Shown here: positions 26,241 to 33,847 of the stretch, piece by piece
How the letters are laid out: every line of letters starts with the position of its first letter
Numbering within the stretch: position 1 is the first letter of the stretch
Origin: Marivirga salinae
GTDB lineage: Bacteria > Bacteroidota > Bacteroidia > Cytophagales > Cyclobacteriaceae
Direction: 5' to 3'
Assembly (NCBI RefSeq): GCF_030503855.1
Contig: NZ_CP129971.1
Span: 441,501-505,500, forward strand
DNA length: 64,000 nt
Notes under the pieces: model-generated
What the model saw: only the letters and a program-made list of their open reading frames with translations
Database searches by the model: none
What the model was told of the DNA's origin: nothing
Translations under genes and position numbers: made by a program

Positions 26241-27002
26241 ATGGAAAATTTAAATAGTGAGGTGATATACCTGAAATTTAAACACGACATGGCTGAAGTG
26301 GTAAGTTCATCAGCTAATTCTGCCAAAAATTTCCTTATTGAGGAAGGATTAGACTACGATAGTTTAATCAATTCAGCATTAAGTCAAATTAAGGAAAAAA
26401 CTAAAAAGGTAAATAAGAATGCAGACCTATCAAAAGGGCAACTGTATTTTAGAAGAGTAGTGTTAGCTGGAGAGATAGCTAAACAGCTGCATGGAGAAAT
26501 AACTTTTGGACATGTGAAATTTCAAAAGTTAATGTTTTTAAGCGAAAAAATTTGTAAATACAATTTAAAACATAGATACCTTAAACAAGCTGCAGGACCG
26601 ATGGATAATAAGTTTATGCATAGTATTGATAGGGAGTTCAAAAAGCAAAAATGGTTTGAAGTAAAAAGGGTTGGTGCGCACAATAAATTTGTCTATAATC
26701 CTTTACCCGGTTTGAAAAAGCAAGAAAATTTTTATAAATCTTATTATTCAACTAATCACCACAAAATTCAGTGGCTTATAGACTCATTTAGAAGCTCAAG
26801 GACTCATAAAGTTGAACTGGTAGCTACTTTATTTGCATGTTGGGAAGATTTAAAGGATGAAAATGTTATTATTAATGAAAATACATTGACAAACAAACTA
26901 TATCAATGGTCAAAGGAAAAGAGTAAATATAGAAGTGAAGAAATTCAAGGCGCTATTAAGTGGATGGAGGAAAACAACCTTAAACCAGAATCCCTTTACT
27001 AA
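26241..27002 (+). CDS. unknown protein with domain seen near restriction/toxin loci
   Basis: A 253-residue soluble protein. Residues ~65-150 contain FGHVKFQKLMFLSEKICKY, then AAGPMDNKFMHSIDREFKKQKWFE. From memory this recalls the F-G-R-x-K-L-x-K-L-L-F-L-x-E ... A-A-G-P-x-D-N-K pattern found at the C-terminus of some type I restriction S subunits and in DUF4065 (Panacea)-like proteins. That would suggest a regulatory or antitoxin-type domain. The rest is helical with a final charged helix. It is co-transcribed with the sigma-like gene and is probably a component of, or guard for, the neighbouring conjugation system. Confidence 0.6.
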   Translation: MENLNSEVIYLKFKHDMAEVVSSSANSAKNFLIEEGLDYDSLINSALSQIKEKTKKVNKNADLSKGQLYFRRVVLAGEIAKQLHGEITFGHVKFQKLMFLSEKICKYNLKHRYLKQAAGPMDNKFMHSIDREFKKQKWFEVKRVGAHNKFVYNPLPGLKKQENFYKSYYSTNHHKIQWLIDSFRSSRTHKVELVATLFACWEDLKDENVIINENTLTNKLYQWSKEKSKYRSEEIQGAIKWMEENNLKPESLY

Positions 27003-27018
27003 AATTTATTTGAAATGT

Positions 27019-27087
27019 GTTCAAACTTTATTAAACAAAAATCTAAAATAAGTTCAAACTTTATTAAACAAGTGTTCAAACTTTATT
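27019..27087. repeat. three direct repeats downstream of the sigma operon
   Basis: GTTCAAACTTTATTAAACAA occurs at 27019-27038 and 27052-27071, and its first 14 bases again at 27074-27087. The gaps are unequal (13 and 2 bp), which excludes a CRISPR. They lie between the last gene and its terminator, so they are in the 3'UTR. Confidence 0.7.
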
Positions 27088-27106
27088 GTTGAACCCTAAA
27101 ATATAG

Positions 27107-27136
27107 AGGAGTCAATCAGATTGACTCCTTTTTTTG
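27107..27136 (+). terminator. rho-independent terminator of the sigma operon
   Basis: A perfect 10-bp stem AGGAGTCAAT/ATTGACTCCT with a 3-nt loop followed by a run of T. It ends the plus-strand transcript from the sigma-like operon. Confidence 0.9.
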
Positions 27137-27264
27137 TGTTTTGAAATTACTGAAGATAGTGTAGCCGAGATTCCATATTTGTAGGCAGGAAATGGATTTT
27201 CATTACTTAGAAATCTGAGAAAACCGTTAAGCTGATGTTTATTCTCTCACTTGATTTAAAAATT

Positions 27265-27945
27265 TTATTTCAAAATCCTACCGTCTTCCATCACAATAGT
27301 TCTATGGGTATTTTTTGCGAAATTTTGGTCGTGGGTTACTATGAGTAAGGCTTTATTGAAAGTATTGACCAATTCATTAAAAATATCAAATACAATTTCT
27401 GTATTTTTACTATCTAAATTTCCTGTTGGTTCATCGCACATTAAAATAAGTGGGTCGTTAATCATAGCTCTAGCAATCGCCACTCTTTGTTTTTCCCCAC
27501 CCGAAATTTGATAAGCCATTTTCTTTGCTAGTTTTTCTATCCCTAACTTTTTTAAAAGATCATAGGCATTATTTTCTAATAGCTCCTCAGAGAATTTATT
27601 CAATTTGAAACCCGGAAGCATGACATTTTTCAATACACTAAACTCATTAAGTAGGTAATGAAATTGAAACACAAAGCCAATCCTCTCATTTCTTACCAAG
27701 GCCAATTGTTTTTCCGTTTTGCCCGACATCAATTCATTGTCTATTATTAGTTCACCGGTATAATCTGAATCCATTGTAGAGAGAATATAGAGCAAGGTTG
27801 ATTTTCCGCAGCCAGACTTACCTGTTACTGATACAAACTCGCCCCTTTTGATGTTAAAAGATATATCCTTTAAAACATCAATTTTTACAGGATCGTAAAA
27901 TGATTTAAATATTGATTTGGCTTCTAAGGCAATTTTATTTACCAT
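27265..27945 (-). CDS. ABC exporter ATPase, LolD/MacB type
   Basis: A 226-residue ATPase: Walker A GKSGCGKST near residue 43, Q-loop, signature ISGGEKQRVAIARAM, Walker B LILMCDEPTGNLDS and H-loop VTHDQNF. The GNLD form is typical of MacB/LolD-like type VII ABC systems. It follows the broken FtsX-like permease by 1 bp, and with the adaptor forms a three-gene exporter for lipoproteins, peptides or antibiotics. With the permease interrupted its function is doubtful in this strain. Confidence 0.88.
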   Translation of the reverse strand: MVNKIALEAKSIFKSFYDPVKIDVLKDISFNIKRGEFVSVTGKSGCGKSTLLYILSTMDSDYTGELIIDNELMSGKTEKQLALVRNERIGFVFQFHYLLNEFSVLKNVMLPGFKLNKFSEELLENNAYDLLKKLGIEKLAKKMAYQISGGEKQRVAIARAMINDPLILMCDEPTGNLDSKNTEIVFDIFNELVNTFNKALLIVTHDQNFAKNTHRTIVMEDGRILK

Positions 27946-27946
27946 T

Positions 27947-29206
27947 TTATTTTCCTCTTATGATTTCCACAGGATCCACCCTACTTGCCTTTTGTGATGG
28001 AAACAAACCTGCTAAATAGGTAGTAGCCACCGCAAAAACAACGGCTATGGTATAATATTGTATTCCATAATCAACAGGATAAGTGTTGATAGTTGGCAGA
28101 GCCGAAGAATCAAAAGGAATATTATCTATCATCACCGAAAAAAGAAGGCCTAAAAAAACACCCGCTATTGCCCCTGTAACGCCAATACTTAATGAAATCG
28201 CAATAAATATTTTCTTAACATCCGCCCCTGAGAATCCTGTGGCTTTGAGAATAGCAATCGTATCCATTTTCTCATAAATCATCATATTGAGAATATTGTA
28301 GATACCAAAGCCCGCAACAATTAAAAGGACTATGCCTACTGCAAATTAAATTATGGTTCTTGCACTGCTACCAGTCTCAAACTGGGCATTCGCTGTTTGT
28401 ATATCTTCTGCATCGACCCTAAAAATCTGCTTGTACTCTTTGGCTATAAATGGCGCCTCTCTTATTTTATGAAGCTTAATTTGAATATCAGTAATATAGG
28501 TGGATGGCTTGCCTAATAATTTCTGACAGGTGGCCAAACTAGCATAGCTCTGTACTTTATCTAATTCGGCAATTCCAGACTGAAAAAAGCCTACCACCTT
28601 TAATGAAAATTGCTCCCCATTCACAGTCGTCACTTGAATGAGGTCCCCTTTATTTGCTAGCATTTTTTCTGCAACTCCCTTACCTATAATTATACTATTT
28701 GATTGATTTTTTAAGTCCATATAGTTGCCATTAATTACATAATCTTCGAAATTGAAAAGCAATGCCTCTTGTACAACATCTACCCCGTTAATATTGCCGT
28801 TGAGCTCTACATTTCCCAAATTGTAAAATGCCTGAGCAGTTAATTTGGGAGCAACACCCAAAACCCTAGTGTCAGTGCTTAATCTTTTTAGGATATTTTC
28901 CACATTGTAAATTTCCTTTCGTGCAATGGATGGTTTTACAGAGGTGATAAAATTATGGTAGCTTTTGTAGGTCGGATCTAAATCAATAGGCTGTTGGTCG
29001 GATGGTCGTATATCATTATATAACCTAATGTGAGGGGTTCGGTTTAATACCAAACCATCTAAAAGCGCATTTAACCCTTCCATAAATCCCAAGAGAGAAA
29101 CAAAAAATGCCACACTAAAAGTAACACCAATTGCAGCCACCATCGTTTGCTTTGACCTAGCCGACATCAGGGCTCTTGCTATTTCAAAAATGTGCTTAAC
29201 TTTCAT
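27947..29206 (-). pseudogene. FtsX-like ABC permease broken by an in-frame stop
   Basis: Two frames, 28346-29206 (N-terminal helix plus periplasmic domain) and 27947-28285 (last helices), are the same reading frame separated only by a TAA at 28346-28348. Reading through gives GSSARTII-stop-FAVGIVLLIVAGFGIYNILNM, exactly the second-helix start of MacB/LolC permeases (QKASRVDPVEIIRGK is the usual C-terminus). A single change from a Ser or similar codon to TAA explains it. Either the gene is newly dead or the base call is wrong. Total length restored is 419 residues, normal for the family. Confidence 0.85.
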
Positions 29207-30294
29207 TCTTTTGGCATTCTAATTTCAGTATGCTCATCAATACCGCTAAGTATCTCGGTAAGGGTAAAATCCTTTAAGCCGATTTCTACTTCTTGAACAG
29301 AGCCATCTTCCAACATTACAAAGGATTCATTTATCAAATAGCTTGTGGGGATAGTTAATATATCCTTCTTACTATTGATAACAATATTCGCTTCTAAAGT
29401 AAGGTTCGGATATAGAACATCTGGTTCCTTAGAAAAAATAGCTCCCACTTTAAAAGATCTGGTTCGTTCATCCATCATTGGATAAATAAAACTAACCTGA
29501 GCCTCAAAAATATGCCCTTGGTAACTATCCATTCTGATGAGCACTTTTTGACCCTTTCGGATTTTTACAATATCAAATTCATCAACATTAAACTCAATAA
29601 GAAATTTTTCCTGTCCAACAACTGCCAATGGGTTCATTGAATTAGCCAGTTCACCTTGTTTTGCGTTAATTTTATAAACAAAGCCATCCAATTCACTTTT
29701 AATAGTTAAATCTTTCTCCGCAGATTGCGCTATTTTTAGATTGTTTTTGCTTTGAACAGAAGATAATTTTAATTGACGGTTGAGGTCTTCATAAGTAACT
29801 TGTGCTTTTTTTAAATTTACTTTGGCATTTTCAAAACTTAACTCTCTTTGCTCTAGCTCAATCTTTGAACCTATATTTTGCTGCCATAATGTTTTCTGTC
29901 TTACAAATAAAAGTGAATCATTAATAACTTTTTTGTGTGCCAACTCAATTGCATTTTGAGCCTCTAAAAGTTTTTCTTTATTCCGTTTATAATCATTTGA
30001 AAAAGCAGAAATTCGGGCATTATCTGTAGATAATTTAGCACTGCTATTTTCTATTTGAAAAAGGGGTTCGCCTTTTCTCACAAAATCACCTTCTCTTACA
30101 AAAATCTCTTCAATTTTACCGTTAAATTGAGTGAATACTTCATATTGATTTACGCTTTTCAGGATACCAGAAGCATAAACACTTTCGGTAATGTCAGATT
30201 TTTTTGGTGTTATCGTTTCAGAATTATTATTACATCCTGTTAAAACCAATAAACCAATTAATAGCGGTCGTATGAGCTCCTTTTTCATTTTCAA
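29203..30294 (-). CDS. MacA/HlyD-like periplasmic adaptor lipoprotein
   Basis: A 363-residue membrane-fusion protein. The lipobox LLVLTGC puts a lipid anchor at Cys21. The biotinyl-lipoyl half motifs are IEEIFVREGDFVRKGEPLFQIEN and, after an ~100-residue coiled-coil hairpin, SELDGFVYKINAKQGELANS, then beta-barrel domains. It overlaps the permease gene by ATGA. It links the ABC permease to an outer-membrane factor. Confidence 0.88.
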   Translation of the reverse strand: MKMKKELIRPLLIGLLVLTGCNNNSETITPKKSDITESVYASGILKSVNQYEVFTQFNGKIEEIFVREGDFVRKGEPLFQIENSSAKLSTDNARISAFSNDYKRNKEKLLEAQNAIELAHKKVINDSLLFVRQKTLWQQNIGSKIELEQRELSFENAKVNLKKAQVTYEDLNRQLKLSSVQSKNNLKIAQSAEKDLTIKSELDGFVYKINAKQGELANSMNPLAVVGQEKFLIEFNVDEFDIVKIRKGQKVLIRMDSYQGHIFEAQVSFIYPMMDERTRSFKVGAIFSKEPDVLYPNLTLEANIVINSKKDILTIPTSYLINESFVMLEDGSVQEVEIGLKDFTLTEILSGIDEHTEIRMPKE

Positions 30295-30341
30295 TACTTA
30301 AACTGACATCATTATATTTAACGTTTCATGGCTATTATAGG

Positions 30342-30380
30342 GCTGGTATTTTTAGAAATGAATTTTCTAAAAATACCAGC
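30342..30380. terminator. perfect 17-bp inverted repeat, likely bidirectional terminator
   Basis: GCTGGTATTTTTAGAAA at 30342-30358 is repeated exactly inverted at 30364-30380 with a 5-nt loop. It lies between the P-type ATPase gene and the adaptor gene, both on the minus strand, and ends the ATPase transcript. Runs of A/T are within the stem. Confidence 0.75.
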
Positions 30381-30402
30381 TTACATTCATTATTTAGCCG
30401 AT

Positions 30403-32964
30403 TTACAAAGTACTTAAGCCCTGCTTATTAGTCTTTGCTATTAAAAACCGTTCTTTCTTATCATCACTTGTTTTTATTCTCTTAAAAACTTTTACAAGCT
30501 CAAACCAAATTACTGAGATAAAACCAATCAATACACTTAGTAGTAATTGCTTTAGATTCAAGCTTTCGAATTCAAAAAAGCTTGTAAATGGATTTACATA
30601 AAGCATCAATCCGACAAGGAATATTGTTATAAAAATAATATACAAAACCATATTGTTCTTGTACTTCAAGGTTTTCAAAATGGAAAAATAAAAAGAGCGA
30701 TTTATAAGCGTTAGAAAAATATTGGCAGTGATCAAGACAGTGAAAGTCATGGTACGAACAAGTGCTTCATTATATCCATTAAACACGGAATATTGGTAAA
30801 CAAACAATGTTCCTGCAGTTATAAACAAGCCTTGAATAATACTTATAGAAAGTTCTCTCCAATTGAAAAATGTTGAGCTAAGCGGCTTAGGTTTCTGAAG
30901 CATGGTATTTTCCTCCATTGGTTCATTTTCATAAATGATGGAGCAAGTCGGCCCCATTATTAATTCTAAAAATATAATATGAATTGGTGAAAAAATATGA
31001 GGATAAGCCCAACCAAAAGCTAATGGGACAAAAACAGTCAAAATTATGGGGATATGAATGGATATGATGTATTGAATTGCTTTTTTAAGATTAGCATAAA
31101 TCTTTCTCCCCATAGCAATAGCTTTAACCATTTTAGACAAATCATCTTCCAATAGAATCAATGATGCTGCTTGCTTTGCTATTTCAGTTCCTTTTTTACC
31201 CATAGCAATACCAATATGTGCAGCTTTTAAAGCTGGTCCATCATTTACTCCATCGCCTGTCATGGCCACTATTTGATTATTGGATTTTAAAGCATTGATT
31301 ATTTTTAATTTGGCTTCAGGAAACATTCTGGTAAAAATGGTAGTCTCCCTAACACAACTTTTCATTTCTGCTTCTGATAATTCCATCAGCTCTTCTCCCG
31401 AAATTGTTTTATCATAATTTTGAAAGCCAATTTGTTTAGCAATAGAAGCAGTAGTAGCGGCATTATCTCCAGTAATGATTTTCACATGAATACCAGCAGA
31501 ATAAAAATCTTCGAGCACTATGTTAATGTTCTTTTTTGGAGGGTCATAGAATGCAATTATTCCTTTAAGTTCAAAAGGTAAATCCTGTTGCTTTTCGGGA
31601 TATTCCCCAACAGAAAAATCGGATACTCCTACCCCTAATACCCTGTAACCTTCTCTAGCTAAAAGTTGAATAGCCGAATGAATGTCTTTCTTCTCAGATT
31701 CAGAAAGATTAGAAATATTAATCAGCGCCTCGGGCGCCCCTTTAGCTGCTATAATTTTTTTATTTTGATTATCCGAAAAGACATGTGTCATCATGGGCGG
31801 TTTGCCTCCTAATGGATATTCGTGAATAAGTTTGAAATAGAGTCTTTTATCATTATTAGTTGAATCCGAATAGGCTTGGTGCAATGCCACCTCCATAGGG
31901 TCGAAAGGAATAGGCTCACTTGCCCACATGGCTAATTCAATTAATTCTTTTTCTTCCTCGTTTAACTTTTCATTAGGATCTACTATTTTATTGCTCTTTA
32001 ATAAAAATAATTTAGCCAGACTCATTTTATTTTCTGTCAGCGTCCCTGTCTTATCTGTGCATATAACAGTAGCACTGCCTAGGGTCTCAACTGTTTTCAT
32101 TTGCTTAACTACAATACCCGATTTCATTAAGCGCCAAGCACCTAAGGCCATGAATGTGGTGAAAGCCACAGGGATTTCTTCTGGTAAAATACTCATTGCC
32201 AAAGTAAGCGAATGGAGTAAACTACTCAATATATTTTGCGATTGCCAATAATTAATGACCCAGACCAATACAAAAACAATGGCACCGAAAATAGCCATCC
32301 ATTTCACAAAATTTTTAATCTGTATTTCTAAGGGAGTTTTCTCTTCGCTTATACCTTCTAAACTTGTTCCAATTTTCCCTAATTTGGTTTCATTGCCAAT
32401 TGCAGTAATTTTCGCAATTGCTAATCCACTGGCTACTGTAGTTCCACTGTAAACAAATTTATCTTCTTTATCTTTATCTTTAAAAACTGAAAGAGATTCT
32501 CCTGTGAGTATAGATTCATTTACTGAAAAATCATTTGAGTGGAGAATAGTGCCATCGGCAGTAATTGAGGTACCTTCCTCAACCATCAAACAGTCTCCCA
32601 TAACAATATCTTCACTTTTTATTTCTTCAATTTTATCATTGCGGATAACTTTGCAATAAGGTTGAGAAAAATCTTTTAATTTATCTAAGGCATTTTTGCT
32701 TCTGGAATATTGATATAAAGAAATGGAAGTGATGAATAGAATGGCAACCACTAAAAACAAACCGTTTCCTGTCTCACCACTGATAAAATAGATAATGGAA
32801 GCAACCAATAATAATATGACCATTGGCTCCTTAGCAATGCGTTTCACAATATCTAGAATAGTATTTTCTTGTTTGTAGGTTAATTTATTTTGCCCAAATT
32901 TCTTCTTAGCAAGACTTACTTCTTTACTATTTAAACCTTTTATATTGAAATGATGCGCTGACAT
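30403..32964 (-). CDS. P-type cation ATPase, substrate unclear
   Basis: An 853-residue P-type ATPase. TGES (154-157) of the actuator domain, PEEIP (261-265) in helix 4, the phosphorylated Asp304 in DKTGT and the GDGVNDGP hinge are intact; ten membrane helices are predicted. Helix 6 has FLELIMGPTCSIIYE rather than the N-x-x-T-D of Ca2+ pumps, so it is probably not a standard Ca2+-ATPase. The Glu-rich helix 6 form occurs in a family of unknown cation specificity. It follows a DUF2231 membrane gene by 59 bp. Confidence 0.88.
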   Translation of the reverse strand: MSAHHFNIKGLNSKEVSLAKKKFGQNKLTYKQENTILDIVKRIAKEPMVILLLVASIIYFISGETGNGLFLVVAILFITSISLYQYSRSKNALDKLKDFSQPYCKVIRNDKIEEIKSEDIVMGDCLMVEEGTSITADGTILHSNDFSVNESILTGESLSVFKDKDKEDKFVYSGTTVASGLAIAKITAIGNETKLGKIGTSLEGISEEKTPLEIQIKNFVKWMAIFGAIVFVLVWVINYWQSQNILSSLLHSLTLAMSILPEEIPVAFTTFMALGAWRLMKSGIVVKQMKTVETLGSATVICTDKTGTLTENKMSLAKLFLLKSNKIVDPNEKLNEEEKELIELAMWASEPIPFDPMEVALHQAYSDSTNNDKRLYFKLIHEYPLGGKPPMMTHVFSDNQNKKIIAAKGAPEALINISNLSESEKKDIHSAIQLLAREGYRVLGVGVSDFSVGEYPEKQQDLPFELKGIIAFYDPPKKNINIVLEDFYSAGIHVKIITGDNAATTASIAKQIGFQNYDKTISGEELMELSEAEMKSCVRETTIFTRMFPEAKLKIINALKSNNQIVAMTGDGVNDGPALKAAHIGIAMGKKGTEIAKQAASLILLEDDLSKMVKAIAMGRKIYANLKKAIQYIISIHIPIILTVFVPLAFGWAYPHIFSPIHIIFLELIMGPTCSIIYENEPMEENTMLQKPKPLSSTFFNWRELSISIIQGLFITAGTLFVYQYSVFNGYNEALVRTMTFTVLITANIFLTLINRSFYFSILKTLKYKNNMVLYIIFITIFLVGLMLYVNPFTSFFEFESLNLKQLLLSVLIGFISVIWFELVKVFKRIKTSDDKKERFLIAKTNKQGLSTL

Positions 32965-33023
32965 TCTTTTAGAAAGCTTTTAGTAATTCGGGGATACTAT
33001 TACTGCCCAGAAAGCAGCGTAAT

Positions 33024-33509
33024 TTAGTCTTCATCTTCGACTTCTGAATTTTCAAAAAGAATTGATGTATCATTAGATAACTCTGTGTGCCTTATTTGTC
33101 CACCCAAATAGCCGGTTCTTGCCACTAATCCGAAACTAATCAGGGATATCAATAAAATTACAAAAGCTATTTTTCTAGTGAGATTCGACTTTTTAAGTGT
33201 CATCAATATTCCCAAAATAGAGGCAACTCCAAGAACTATTAATGATACTAATGCAAAAACAGCAAAATCTTCATGTTGATCAATCATATTTTTAGCTACA
33301 CCTTGTATATTTTCAGCAGTTTCTTCTGCCGCTTCACCTGTTAAAAAAGCAATGACGCCTCCTATTGCAGAAATTATAAAAACGTTATATGCAGCAATTT
33401 TTGTAGGGTTACTTTTTGTCCAAATTCCGTGTGCAAGAACGAATCCACCTAAAATTGAGCCAAAAACTGGAAGGTGATTTATTAATAGATGAATATGAGT
33501 TTGATCCAT
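33024..33509 (-). CDS. DUF2231-like membrane protein
   Basis: A 161-residue protein with four membrane helices. The start HIHLLINHLPVFGSILG is typical of DUF2231, with His residues near the membrane face that may bind haem or metal, and GYLGGQIRHTE near the end is the second conserved His motif. It sits upstream of the P-type ATPase and probably shares its transcript. An inverted repeat (33516-33546) starts 7 bp before the ATG. Confidence 0.75.
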   Translation of the reverse strand: MDQTHIHLLINHLPVFGSILGGFVLAHGIWTKSNPTKIAAYNVFIISAIGGVIAFLTGEAAEETAENIQGVAKNMIDQHEDFAVFALVSLIVLGVASILGILMTLKKSNLTRKIAFVILLISLISFGLVARTGYLGGQIRHTELSNDTSILFENSEVEDED

Positions 33510-33847
33510 TGTTTTTATCTAAATATCGCCATGATATTTTTAGATAGCGATGATAATGGTCTTTTGGATTTATGATTTTTGTTGGGGTTTCTCTTTTACC
33601 CTTAAGCTTTGATTTAATGCAGATTATATTAGACTTTCATATAGAATAAGGTAAAAGTCAATTTTAAAAGCTGCCAATCAAAAGTGAAATTAAGAGATCT
33701 GTGGTTTAATTTGTATGTCCTCAATTTGCTCTATTTAAATAGCATGAGTTATTTGAAGTAAAATAGAATTTTTAGAAATAGAGCCCCGTTCCCGCCATGC
33801 CACGCATGCTCGTAAATTCACCTGCCCTATCCCTTCCCTTCAGCAAT
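33510..33847. other. intergenic stretch between two minus-strand ATPase units
   Basis: 338 bp. Apart from the inverted repeat and weak box near 33516-33562 I see an AT-rich middle and a GC-richer part at 33781-33840 that abuts the stop of the 907-residue ATPase. No gene is supported. Confidence 0.5.
33516..33546. promoter_or_regulatory. inverted repeat immediately upstream of DUF2231 gene
   Basis: TATCTAAATATC and GATATTTTTAGATA form a stem with a small bulge around a GCCAT loop, directly before the ribosome-binding region. It could occlude translation or be a protein site. A weak FNR-like box, TGATAATGGTCT, follows at 33551-33562. Confidence 0.4.

Noticed and set aside
27019..27087. CRISPR array
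   Set aside because: Only two full repeats and one partial, unequal short gaps, no cas genes.
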